Assembly (NCBI RefSeq): GCF_027924405.1
Contig: NZ_AP026978.1
Span: forward strand, 5,890,001-5,954,000
Length of the DNA stretch: 64,000 nt
DNA from: Nocardia sputorum
Lineage (GTDB): Bacteria; Actinomycetota; Actinomycetes; Mycobacteriales; Mycobacteriaceae
Direction of reading: 5' to 3'
Part shown: piece by piece, positions 35,959-44,413 of the stretch
Layout of the letters: every line of letters starts with the position of its first letter
Numbering within the stretch: position 1 is the stretch's first letter
Translations under genes and position numbers: made by a program
The notes under the pieces: generated by a model
What the model was told of the DNA's origin: nothing
Seen by the model: the letters and a program-made list of their open reading frames with translations, nothing else
The model's database searches: none

Positions 35959-36423
35959 GTGTTCCATCTGATGTTCCACGAGCCGTGCATTCCGCCGAAT
36001 ACCGGCAACGCGATCCGGTTGGTCGCGGGGACCGGGTGTCATCTGCATCTGATCGAGCCGTTGGGGTTCGATCTGTCGGAGCCGAAGTTGCGCCGGGCCG
36101 GGTTGGATTACCACGATCTGGCGTCGGTGACGGTGCACCCGAATCTGACGGCGGCGTGGGAGACGTTGCGACCGGAGCGGGTTTTCGCGTTCACCACGCA
36201 GGCCACCACCCGGTTCACGGAGGTGGCCTACCAGGAGAACGACGTGCTGCTGTTCGGCACGGAACCCACCGGCCTGCCCGCGGAGGTGCTGGCCGACCCG
36301 CACGTCACCGACCGGCTGCGCATCCCGATGCTGCCCGGCCGCCGCTCCATGAACCTGTCCAACGCGGCCGCGGTCACCGTCTATGAAGCGTGGCGCCAAC
36401 TGGGCTTTCCCGGCGGCGTATAG
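35959..36423 (+). CDS. trmL: tRNA (cytidine(34)-2'-O)-methyltransferase
   Basis: A 154-residue SPOUT methyltransferase that methylates the wobble ribose of tRNA(Leu). [41 protein letters not shown] and [17 protein letters not shown] (motif 3) match TrmL/SpoU over the full length. GTG start. It corresponds to mycobacterial spoU (Rv3366). Confidence 0.95.
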   Translation: MFHLMFHEPCIPPNTGNAIRLVAGTGCHLHLIEPLGFDLSEPKLRRAGLDYHDLASVTVHPNLTAAWETLRPERVFAFTTQATTRFTEVAYQENDVLLFGTEPTGLPAEVLADPHVTDRLRIPMLPGRRSMNLSNAAAVTVYEAWRQLGFPGGV

Positions 36424-36429
36424 GCGTGG

Positions 36430-36663
36430 TCACGGCAGGTCGATTTCGAAGCGCTTGAAGCGGGATGTCGCGCCCGCGGCCAGCCGGACGGCGGACTTGG
36501 GGACTCGGTAGTGCTCGGCGAGCAATTCGACGGCCGCCTTGTTGGCTTTCCCCTCGACGGCGGGAGCCCGCACGTACAGCCGCAGACTACCGTCGTCGAG
36601 GGTTTCCACCAGCGGGCCCTTACGGCTGTTCGGCTTGATCGTCGCCCTTACCACCGTCGGCAC
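36430..36663 (-). CDS. DUF167 (YggU) family protein
   Basis: A 77-residue protein: TIKPNSRKGPLVE, VRAPAVEGKANKAAVELLAEHYRVPKSAVRLAAGATSRFK. This is the complete YggU fold; function unknown. AGGAGG precedes the GTG at 36663. Its first 44 nt overlap the end of the upstream lipoprotein gene in another frame. Confidence 0.92.
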   Translation of the reverse strand: MPTVVRATIKPNSRKGPLVETLDDGSLRLYVRAPAVEGKANKAAVELLAEHYRVPKSAVRLAAGATSRFKRFEIDLP

Positions 36664-37618
36664 TCTTGCCTCCTGCGCTGGTCTGCGCGCCGTCCGCGGC
36701 GCTGCTCGCGGGCTCCGCGGGAGCCTGCGCCGATTCTTCCCTACGCGGCGCGGGCTTCCGACGCCGCCGCACCAGCCGGGCGACACCCCACAGCACGGCG
36801 GCCACCGCAGCGAGGAAGCCGAGCCACGGAATCGCCTTGCCGCTGAACACGACGGCGTCCTGCAGCCAGTCCACCAGGGAATTCCAGCCGGCGACGATGC
36901 CGTCCCAGAAATTGTCCGGGTCGTCGCCGGGCCCGTCGCGGTCGGTGGTGATCTCGATGGTCAGCGTGGACAAGGCGACCTGGTCATCGAGGCGTCGCTT
37001 CTGCGCGGTGAGACTGTCCAGCTCACCCTGGCGGCCCGACAGCGCTTGCTCGGCGGCGAGCAGGTCGGAGGTGCTGGTGGCGCCCGCGATAAGCGCGCGC
37101 AGCCGCTCCACCGACGCTTGCAAGGCCCTGATCCGCGCGTCCAGGTCCTCCCACTGCATGGTGACGTCGTCGCGGTTGGTGGTGACCCGGGTGACCTGCC
37201 CGACCCCGCCGAGACCCGTGATGAACGCGTCGGTCTTGTCGGCGGGCAGGCGGACGACCAGCGTGGCGCTGGGCTCGGTGTCGTCGGTGCCGGGCTGCTC
37301 GGTGCGGCTGTCGACCCGGCCGCCCGCGGCGCGCACCTGGTCGATGATCGTGCCCGCCGCGGCGACCGGCGCGTCGGCGGTGATCTCGACGCTGCCGGTC
37401 ACCACCTCCTTGCGCGTGGACACCGGTTCGCCGCCGGAGTTGTTGTCCCGCTTCGGCGGCGCCAGCTCGTGTGCTCCCGGCGGCACGATCGCTGGGGCGG
37501 CGGGACCGGTGACCACCGTCGACGACCGGTCCCGCGCGGGTCTCGCGTCGTCGTCACCGCAACCGGCGAGCAGAACCAACCCCAGCACGCCGACACACAG
37601 CACAGCAAGCTTCCTCAT
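36620..37618 (-). CDS. DUF4349 lipoprotein
   Basis: A 332-residue protein with a lipobox (LVLLAGC) at residue about 21, a DUF4349 domain (TRKEVVTGSVEITADAPVAA onward), a coiled coil (DLDARIRALQASVERLRALI, about 160-215), a membrane helix (IPWLGFLAAVAAVLWGVARL) and a charged Ser/Ala tail. Anchoring at both ends is typical of the family. Possibly envelope-associated; role unknown. Confidence 0.9.
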   Translation of the reverse strand: MRKLAVLCVGVLGLVLLAGCGDDDARPARDRSSTVVTGPAAPAIVPPGAHELAPPKRDNNSGGEPVSTRKEVVTGSVEITADAPVAAAGTIIDQVRAAGGRVDSRTEQPGTDDTEPSATLVVRLPADKTDAFITGLGGVGQVTRVTTNRDDVTMQWEDLDARIRALQASVERLRALIAGATSTSDLLAAEQALSGRQGELDSLTAQKRRLDDQVALSTLTIEITTDRDGPGDDPDNFWDGIVAGWNSLVDWLQDAVVFSGKAIPWLGFLAAVAAVLWGVARLVRRRRKPAPRREESAQAPAEPASSAADGAQTSAGGKSADGGKGDDQAEQP

Positions 37619-37706
37619 GCCTGGCACAGTAGCCGTTTACGCTGCGCGGACAGCCCCGCATAACGGTTTCCTAGAGCGCTTCTAATACTTCTTTAAAGCA
37701 ATGGGC

Positions 37707-40700
37707 TCAACGGAAGTCGCGCGATTTGGACGCCATCCGCAGATCCATGCGCTGGAGATGTTCGGCGACCACGCTGACCACGCCTTCGGCATTCTGCACC
37801 CGGCCGCGGATGAGCAGAGCGGCAGCGCCCTGGGCGAGGCGCCGGTAGCGCCGCCACAGCCCCAGCGAGCAGACGATGTTCACCATGCCGGTCTCGTCTT
37901 CCAGATTGAGGAAGGTGACGCCCTCCGCGGTGGCGGGACGCTGCCGGTGCGTTACCGCGCCGCCCACCAGCACACGCGAGCCGTCGGGCACCGTGAGCAG
38001 GCCGGCGGCCGGTACGACGCCGAGCGCGTCCAAGTGCGGGCGCAGGAATTCCGTCGGATAGCTGCCCGGCGAGACGCCGGTGGCCCACACATCGGCGGCC
38101 GCCAGCTCGAGGTCGCTCATCCCGGGCAGAGCGGGCGCGGTGGTGGCCGCGCCGGTACCTGGCAACCGGTCCGAGCGCTCGCCCGCGGCCGCGCCCGCCG
38201 CCCAGAGCGCCTCGCGGCGGGTGATCCCGAGACTGCCGAGCGCGCCCGCCGTGGCGAGCGATTCGGCTTGCGCCACAGTCAGTTCCACCCGGCCGGTCAG
38301 GTCGAGGAAGGACGTGTAGGGCCGCTCGCCCCTGGCGGCGACGATGCGTTCGGCGAGGTCGTCGCCGATCTGGCGGATCGCGGCGAGGCCCAGGCGCACC
38401 TCGGTGCCCTGAGCCTCCAGCGTCGCCTCGGCCCGGCTGGCGTTGACGTCGGGACCGTGCACCGCGACCGCGTGCCTGCGCGCGTCGGCGACCAGCGACT
38501 GCGGCGAGTAGAACCCCATCGGCTGGGCGCGCAGCAGACCCGCGCAGAAGGCGGCGGGATGATGCAGTTTGAACCAGGCCGAGTAATAGACGATCGCGGC
38601 GAAGCTCTGCGAATGACTTTCCGGGAAGCCGAAATTCGCGAATGCGTAGAGCTTCTCGTAGATCCGGTCGGCGACTTCGCCGGTGATCCCGTGCTGCTCG
38701 CGCATGCCCTGGTAGAGCCGCGCCTTCAGGCGCTCCATGCGTTCCGTGGACCGCTTGGAGCCCATGGCGCGGCGCAGCTGATCGGCCTCGACGGCGGTGA
38801 ATCCGGCGACGTCGACGGCCATCTGCATGAGCTGCTCCTGGAACAGCGGCACGCCGAGCGTGCGTTCCAGCGAATTCTTCAGCGCCGGATGGTCGTAGAC
38901 GACGTCCTCCACACCGTTGCGCCTGCGGATGTAGGGGTGGACCGAGCCGCCCTGGATCGGGCCGGGACGGATCAGCGCCACCTCGACCACCAGGTCGTAG
39001 AAGCTGCGCGGGCGCAGCCTGGGCAGGGTCGCCATCTGCGCGCGCGACTCGACCTGGAAGACGCCGACCGAGTCCGCGCGCGCGAGCATCTCGTAGACCT
39101 CGGGCTCGGCCAGGTCCAGCGAGTGCAGCTCGACGGTCTCGCCTTTGTGCTCGCGCACCAGGTCGATCATGTAGTGCAGCGCGGAGAGCATGCCGAGGCC
39201 GAGCAGGTCGAACTTCACCAGATCGATGGCAGCGCAATCGTCCTTGTCCCACTGCAGGACGCTGCGGCCGGGCATGCGCGCCCATTCCACCGGGCATACG
39301 TCGGCGATCGGCCGGTCGCAGATCACCATGCCGCCGGAGTGGATGCCCAAGTGCCTGGGCAGGCCCTCGATATCGGCGGCCAGTTCCAGCACCTCGGCGG
39401 GGATGTCGGTGTTCGTCTCGGCGCCGACGCCCGTCCAGCGGCTCACCTGCTTGCTCCACGCGTCCTGCTGCCCGGGTGAAAACCCCAGCGCCCGTGCGGC
39501 ATCCCGGACCGCGGACTTGCCGCGGTAGGTGATCACGTTGGCCACCTGCGCGGCGTATTCGCGGCCGTACTTGCGGTAGACGTGCTGGATGGCCTCTTCG
39601 CGGCGGTCGGATTCGATGTCGACGTCGATGTCGGGCGGACCGTCGCGCTCCGGGGAGAGGAAACGCTCGAACAGCAAGTGGTTGCGCACCGGGTCGACAT
39701 TGGTGATGCCGATGGCGTAGCAGACCGCGGAGTTGGCCGCCGAACCGCGACCCTGGCACAGGATGTCGTTGTCCTTGCAGAAGCTGACGATGTCATGCAC
39801 CACCAGGAAGTAGCCGGGGAACTCCAGCTTGTCGATCACCGCGAGTTCGTGCTCGATCTGCCGGTAGGCCTCCGGGTTCTGCTCGGGGGTCCCATAGCGC
39901 GCCGCGGCGCCCGCCATGGTGAGCTCGCGCAGCCAGGACTGTTCGTCGTGCCCGGCGGGCACGTCGAAGGGCGGCAGGTGCGGCGCGATCAGTTGCAGGT
40001 CGAAGGCGCATTCGCGGGCCAGGGCCGCCGCGTTCGCCACCGCCTGCGGGCAGTCGGCGAACAACCGCGCCATTTCCGCCCCGGACCGCAGGTGCGCGCC
40101 GCCCACCGGGGCCAACCAGCCCGCTATCTCGTCCAGGCTCTGCCTGGCCCGGATCGCCGCGAGCGCCATGGCGCGGCGACGCCGGCTCGGTGCGGCGAAA
40201 TGCGCTCCGGTGGTGGCGAGCACGGGCAGGCCGACGCGATCGGCCAAGGCGATCAGATGCGCGTTGCGCTCGTCGTCCTCCGGGATGCCGTGCTGGGTCA
40301 GCTCCACGCTCACCCGGTCGGCGCCGAAGCGGTCGGTCAGCTCACGCAGCGCGGCTTCCGCCCGTTCGAGGCGGGTGCTGCCGGTGCGCAAGTCGAGCTC
40401 GAGCGCCTGACGCAGGTGTCCCTTCCGGCACCCGGTCAGGATCTGCCAGTGCCCCTCGGCGGCCGCGGTGAGAGTGTCGAGGTCGTAGCGCAGGATGCCT
40501 TTCTCCCCGGCGGCCATGTGCGCGGCGGCGATCTCGCGGGAGAGCCTGCGGTAGCCCTCCTGGCCGCGGGCCAGCACCAGCAGGTGCGGCCCGGCCGGGT
40601 CCGGCGCGCCGGTGCGCGGCGCCGAGTCGGGGGCGACGGCGTGCCCGCTCGCGGAGCCGGGAACGCGCGGCTCGGCGGCCGTGCCGAGGGACAGCTCGGC

Positions 40701-41069
40701 TCCGAAGACGGTGGGCATTCCCCATTCCCTGGCCGCCTCGGCGAAGCGGACGGTGCCGTAGAAGCCGTCGTGGTCGGTGAGCGCGATCGCCGTCAGGCCG
40801 AGCCGCACCGCCTCCTCCACCAGCTCCTCCGGTGGGCTGGCGCCGTCCAGGAAGCTGTAGGCCGAATGCGCGTGCAGCTCCGCGTACGGGACCGGCGGCG
40901 CTTCGGCGCCGCGCACCGGCTCGGCGCGGTACTCGCCGCGCTTGCGCGACCACGCCGGGCTGTCGCCGCCGTCGCCCGGATACATCGCGTCGGGGTTGGT
41001 CCGCCCGGGCCGCCCGGACAGCACCCGCTCCATCTCCGCCCAGCTGGGCGGACCGTTGCCCCAGCCCAC
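37707..41069 (-). CDS. dnaE2: error-prone DNA polymerase III alpha (DnaE2)
   Basis: An 1120-residue C-family polymerase for SOS mutagenesis with ImuA' and ImuB. An N-terminal PHP domain (AELHAHSAYSFLDGASPPEE, then TDHDGFYG), polymerase Asp residues in PDIDVDIESDRRE (about 480), HSQSFAAIVYYSAWFK, and a C-terminal OB fold (about 1020-1100). GTG start with GAGGAGG. A LexA-type box lies 17 nt upstream. Confidence 0.96.
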   Translation of the reverse strand: MGWGNGPPSWAEMERVLSGRPGRTNPDAMYPGDGGDSPAWSRKRGEYRAEPVRGAEAPPVPYAELHAHSAYSFLDGASPPEELVEEAVRLGLTAIALTDHDGFYGTVRFAEAAREWGMPTVFGAELSLGTAAEPRVPGSASGHAVAPDSAPRTGAPDPAGPHLLVLARGQEGYRRLSREIAAAHMAAGEKGILRYDLDTLTAAAEGHWQILTGCRKGHLRQALELDLRTGSTRLERAEAALRELTDRFGADRVSVELTQHGIPEDDERNAHLIALADRVGLPVLATTGAHFAAPSRRRRAMALAAIRARQSLDEIAGWLAPVGGAHLRSGAEMARLFADCPQAVANAAALARECAFDLQLIAPHLPPFDVPAGHDEQSWLRELTMAGAAARYGTPEQNPEAYRQIEHELAVIDKLEFPGYFLVVHDIVSFCKDNDILCQGRGSAANSAVCYAIGITNVDPVRNHLLFERFLSPERDGPPDIDVDIESDRREEAIQHVYRKYGREYAAQVANVITYRGKSAVRDAARALGFSPGQQDAWSKQVSRWTGVGAETNTDIPAEVLELAADIEGLPRHLGIHSGGMVICDRPIADVCPVEWARMPGRSVLQWDKDDCAAIDLVKFDLLGLGMLSALHYMIDLVREHKGETVELHSLDLAEPEVYEMLARADSVGVFQVESRAQMATLPRLRPRSFYDLVVEVALIRPGPIQGGSVHPYIRRRNGVEDVVYDHPALKNSLERTLGVPLFQEQLMQMAVDVAGFTAVEADQLRRAMGSKRSTERMERLKARLYQGMREQHGITGEVADRIYEKLYAFANFGFPESHSQSFAAIVYYSAWFKLHHPAAFCAGLLRAQPMGFYSPQSLVADARRHAVAVHGPDVNASRAEATLEAQGTEVRLGLAAIRQIGDDLAERIVAARGERPYTSFLDLTGRVELTVAQAESLATAGALGSLGITRREALWAAGAAAGERSDRLPGTGAATTAPALPGMSDLELAAADVWATGVSPGSYPTEFLRPHLDALGVVPAAGLLTVPDGSRVLVGGAVTHRQRPATAEGVTFLNLEDETGMVNIVCSLGLWRRYRRLAQGAAALLIRGRVQNAEGVVSVVAEHLQRMDLRMASKSRDFR

Positions 41070-41085
41070 GACTCACCTCCTCGCC

Positions 41086-41101
41086 TCGAACATACATTCG
41101 A
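41086..41101 (-). promoter_or_regulatory. LexA (SOS) box of dnaE2
   Basis: TCGAACATACATTCGA differs by one base from the actinobacterial consensus TCGAAC-N4-GTTCGA. It lies in the gap between the helical-repeat gene and dnaE2, giving dnaE2 its own damage-inducible promoter. Confidence 0.85.
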
Positions 41102-41123
41102 TAAGCGACGATGTACAGGCAGG

Positions 41124-41579
41124 TCAGGCCACTGACAGGCGCTCGACGGAACCGGCGGCCAGCGCGGCCTCGACGCCCTTCAGCCGAGCGCGGATGAGCG
41201 CACCGTAGGCGTCGGAGGCGAGAACGTCGAGATGCCCGCGAGCGATCGCCAGTTGCATCCTGGCCACTTCGAACTCGCCGACCCGGCGATGACTGTCGGC
41301 CAGGTTGAGATAGAGCGAGGGCAAGAAACCGCGCAGCCCTTCGTCGAGCGGCACGCCGGGGCCGAACACCGCGGCCAGCGCGCGCTGATCCCAGCGCAAC
41401 GCCTCGGCGGGCTCCTCTTGGAGATCGGCGAGATGATGGGCGACCACACAGCGCTGCAACGCTCCGCCGCGTTCGCCGAGTTCGTCCCAGAGCTTTTCCA
41501 ACGCCCGTCGCCCCGCCGCGGGGTCGACGCCACCGAGCCGCACCGCGGCAAACACCTCCGCCATCCGATCGTCCGACAT
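41124..41579 (-). CDS. SOS-box-controlled helical-repeat protein, unknown
   Basis: A 151-residue, all-helical protein with TPR-like pairs (CVVAHHLADLQEEPAEALRW; SLYLNLADSHRRVGEFEVAR; MQLAIARGHLDVLASDAYGA). I know no name for it. It lies directly upstream of dnaE2 on the same strand. A LexA-type box (41591-41606) overlaps a GATACT -10, which is 7 nt from the ATG, so the mRNA is probably leaderless and damage-inducible. A TPR-like partner would suit a protein-protein role in the mutasome. Confidence 0.8.
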   Translation of the reverse strand: MSDDRMAEVFAAVRLGGVDPAAGRRALEKLWDELGERGGALQRCVVAHHLADLQEEPAEALRWDQRALAAVFGPGVPLDEGLRGFLPSLYLNLADSHRRVGEFEVARMQLAIARGHLDVLASDAYGALIRARLKGVEAALAAGSVERLSVA

Positions 41580-41586
41580 GCGGTGA

Positions 41587-41606
41587 AGTATCGCACATAT
41601 GTTCGA
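41587..41606 (-). promoter_or_regulatory. LexA (SOS) box and -10 of the helical-repeat gene
   Basis: On the reverse strand the box reads TCGAACATATGTGCGA, one mismatch from TCGAAC-N4-GTTCGA. It overlaps GATACT (41592-41587). Further TCGAA half-sites lie immediately upstream. Confidence 0.75.
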
Positions 41607-41737
41607 ACGTTTCGAGAGTTGTTCGATGCGTTTCGCGCACCCGAAAACCCCACGCCCGAGCGGTTCTCGGACGCGCCGATACAGGCGCGCCGATGGGGGA
41701 TATACCGATCCGAGTGTGACCGGGGCCACTTGGCAGC

Positions 41738-41759
41738 GAACTTACTTCGGAGTAAGTTC
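41738..41759 (+). promoter_or_regulatory. perfect palindrome before SDR gene
   Basis: GAACTTACT-N4-AGTAAGTTC, 9-bp perfect arms, 29 nt before the SDR start. It looks like a TetR-type operator, but no regulator gene adjoins. Confidence 0.75.
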
Positions 41760-41788
41760 ATCGCCACCAGACCTGCAAAGGAGCAGCG

Positions 41789-42748
41789 ATGACCGACGCA
41801 TCCGCTGAGCCCACCCGGCGCCGCGACCGCGACCTCACCGGACGGCACGTCCTCATCACCGGAGCGTCCTCCGGAATCGGCCGGGCGGCGGCGGTGGCGG
41901 TCGCGGGCAAGGGCGCCACCGTCTTCCTGCTCGCGCGCCGGGGCGAGGAACTCGCCGCCGTCGTCGACGAGATCCGGGCCGCGGGCGGCTCGGCCTACGG
42001 ATACTCCTGCGACGTCACCGATACCGGCTCGGTCGACCACGTGGTCGAGACCATCCTGCGCGAACACGGCCACGTGGACATGCTGGTCAACAACGCGGGC
42101 CGCTCGATCCGCCGCGCCATCCACCGCTCCACCGACCGGCTGCACGACTTCGAACGCACCATGGCCGTCAACTACTTCGGCGCGCTGCGGCTGACGCTGG
42201 CCCTGCTGCCGCGGATGCGGGAACGCAAGTTCGGGCACATCGTCAACATCAGCAGCGCGGGCGTGCAGATGGCCGTGCCGCGGTTCGCGGCGTATCTGGC
42301 CAGCAAGGCGGCGCTGGACAAGTTCACCGAGGTGGCGGCCGTCGAGACCATGGCCGACGGCGTCACCTTCACCACCATCCACATGCCGCTGGTGCGCACG
42401 CCGATGATCACCCCGAGCGGTGACCAGGGCCCCGCGGAGTCCCCCGAGTGGGCTGCGGCGACCATCGTGCGCGCGCTGACCGAACGGCCCAAACGCATCG
42501 ACGTACCGCTGGGCACCATCGCCGAATACGGCGCGCTGCTCGCCCCGAAGATCCGCGACCGCGTCCTGCACCGCTACTACCGCTCCCTGCCCGACTCCCC
42601 CGCGGCCAAAGGCGAACCGAACGCGCCCGGCGAGCCGGCCGACCCCACTGCTGCGCTCCCCGTACCCCGCACCCGGTCGACCGCGCGCCGCGTCACGGGT
42701 ACGGCCTTACGCCGCGCCGCCCGCTGGGTGCCCGGCACCCATTGGTGA
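41789..42748 (+). CDS. short-chain dehydrogenase/reductase
   Basis: A 319-residue classic SDR: TGASSGIG, LVNNAG, catalytic Ser in NISSAG and Tyr-x3-Lys as YLASKAA. The C-terminal 60 residues form a Pro/Ala/Arg-rich tail. The sequence resembles the C-terminal reductase half of mycobacterial acyl-CoA reductases (Acr type), but no acyl-thioester domain is attached. A strong palindrome precedes it, so it is probably controlled by a distant repressor. Confidence 0.88.
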   Translation: MTDASAEPTRRRDRDLTGRHVLITGASSGIGRAAAVAVAGKGATVFLLARRGEELAAVVDEIRAAGGSAYGYSCDVTDTGSVDHVVETILREHGHVDMLVNNAGRSIRRAIHRSTDRLHDFERTMAVNYFGALRLTLALLPRMRERKFGHIVNISSAGVQMAVPRFAAYLASKAALDKFTEVAAVETMADGVTFTTIHMPLVRTPMITPSGDQGPAESPEWAAATIVRALTERPKRIDVPLGTIAEYGALLAPKIRDRVLHRYYRSLPDSPAAKGEPNAPGEPADPTAALPVPRTRSTARRVTGTALRRAARWVPGTHW

Positions 42749-42760
42749 ACCGAAAGAAGG

Positions 42761-43516
42761 TCAGCCCGCCAGGAACGGCCGGACGGCGGCGGCGAACTCC
42801 CAGTAGCGGTCGCGATGGATGCTGTGGCCGCAGGTGAAGGTGGCGACCGTGCAGTCCGCGAGGCCGGCTTGCAGGCCGGTGAGCTTCTCCGGATCCACCA
42901 TGCCGCCCGGGCCGCCGCACAACACCAGGGTGGGTGCGGTGATGTCGGAGAGCCGGTCCCACCACTCCGGGTTCGGCTTGCGGAACTGCTCGAGCGCCGT
43001 CTTCGTCATGGAGCGGTCGAACGCGAGCACCGCGCGCGGGTGCCGGACCAGGCTCGAGGTGGCGTGCCAGAGTTCGGGCACGGTGGGAAACCGGCGGGTC
43101 AGACGCACTTCCTCGGCGCCGGACTGCAGCGGAAGCGGGCACTCCTCCATGACCAGCCTGCGCACCAGTTCCGGCCGCTCCTGCGCGACGCGCGACACCG
43201 CGTAACCGCCGAGCGAATGCCCGACCAGGTCCACCGCGGGCAGCTCCAGATGGTCGCACAGGCGCAGCAGATCGTCGCCGAAGTCGTCGAAGAGATAGGA
43301 ATCGGCGTGTGAGCTACGGCCGTGTCCGCGGAGATCGGGGATGATCACACGGCGTCCGGACCGCACCAGAACGCGCGCGAACCGGTCCCACGTATGCCCG
43401 TCGCCGCCCATCCCGTGCACCAGCAGCACGGGGATGTCGCTGACCGCGCCCACCCCCGAGTCCCGATAGGCGATCCGCACGTCTCCGAATGTCACCTGGC
43501 CCAGCGTCAGATCCAC
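42761..43516 (-). CDS. alpha/beta hydrolase
   Basis: A 251-residue alpha/beta-hydrolase. LLVHGMGGDGHTWD gives the oxyanion, PDLRGHGRS follows, GHSLGG is the nucleophile elbow, and CGHSIHRD supplies the His. GTG start at 43516 chosen at the first strand; a TTG 6 nt upstream is possible. Convergent with the SDR gene at 12 nt. Substrate not evident. Confidence 0.87.
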   Translation of the reverse strand: MDLTLGQVTFGDVRIAYRDSGVGAVSDIPVLLVHGMGGDGHTWDRFARVLVRSGRRVIIPDLRGHGRSSHADSYLFDDFGDDLLRLCDHLELPAVDLVGHSLGGYAVSRVAQERPELVRRLVMEECPLPLQSGAEEVRLTRRFPTVPELWHATSSLVRHPRAVLAFDRSMTKTALEQFRKPNPEWWDRLSDITAPTLVLCGGPGGMVDPEKLTGLQAGLADCTVATFTCGHSIHRDRYWEFAAAVRPFLAG

Positions 43517-43711
43517 GACCAACGAGGATACCGGCAGTCATGCGCCGACTCCGCGCGGTGTAGCGCTGATCACCCACCGCAAAGACGCAGTTCGAGTGGT
43601 ACTTTGCCGGGACAGGCAGCGAGACGTCACGAACTGCGATGTCCCCGTCCGTATTTCGAGTAGCTCGGAAAATGCCTGGCGCGGGCGCGAACTCGGAACA
43701 ATACTCGCCGC

Positions 43712-44410
43712 ATGCCCTCCTTCGCCGATTTCGACCGCCGCGACTACCGCACCGTCGACGTCGCCACGGGGTACGACGGCTGGGCGCCCACCTACGAGCA
43801 AACGGTCCTGGACGAAATGGATCTCGCCCTGCTCGGGCGATTGCACCTGGACCTCGGCCGAGTACGGCGCGCGGCCGACCTCGGTTGCGGCACCGGCCGA
43901 ACCGGAACTTGGTTGCGAGAGCGCGGGTTAACGCACATCGACGGGGTCGACGTGAGCCAGGGGATGCTGGCGTTGGCCGCCGAACGCGGCGCCCACACCA
44001 CGCTGACCCGCGCGGACGTGCGCGCCACGGGACTGGCGGGCGGCGCCTACGACTTGGTGATCGCGTCACTGATCGACGAGCACCTACCCGAGCTTGCGCC
44101 GTTCTACGCGGAGGCATGGCGGCTGGCCGCGCCGGGCGCGCGATGCGTACTGGTCAGCTACCACCCGCAGTTCATCATGGTGTCCGGAATGCCGACGCAC
44201 TACACCGACCCGTCCGGTGAACCGGTGGCGATCAGCACCCACTTGCACTTGATCAGCGAGCACCTGACGGCAGGCCTGGCCGCGGGCTGGGTGCTCACCG
44301 AAGTAGCCGAGGCCCTGGTGGACGACGCCTGGCTGGCCCGCAAGCCGAAATGGGCCGCGTTGCGCGGCCATCCGTTCACGCTGGCGACGGTGTGGTCGCG
44401 CCCGGAGTAG
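43712..44410 (+). CDS. class I SAM-dependent methyltransferase
   Basis: A 232-residue methyltransferase with motif I AADLGCGTGRTG, VDVSQGMLALA (acidic loop) and YDLVIASLIDEHLPEL (motif II/III). SVSYHPQF-like C-terminal strands complete the fold. Small-molecule or protein substrate is unknown. It converges on imuB at 3 nt. Confidence 0.88.
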   Translation: MPSFADFDRRDYRTVDVATGYDGWAPTYEQTVLDEMDLALLGRLHLDLGRVRRAADLGCGTGRTGTWLRERGLTHIDGVDVSQGMLALAAERGAHTTLTRADVRATGLAGGAYDLVIASLIDEHLPELAPFYAEAWRLAAPGARCVLVSYHPQFIMVSGMPTHYTDPSGEPVAISTHLHLISEHLTAGLAAGWVLTEVAEALVDDAWLARKPKWAALRGHPFTLATVWSRPE

Positions 44411-44413
44411 TCC

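Noticed and set aside
37701..39479. A 592-codon forward frame over dnaE2
   Set aside because: Antisense shadow of the polymerase; no recognisable domain.
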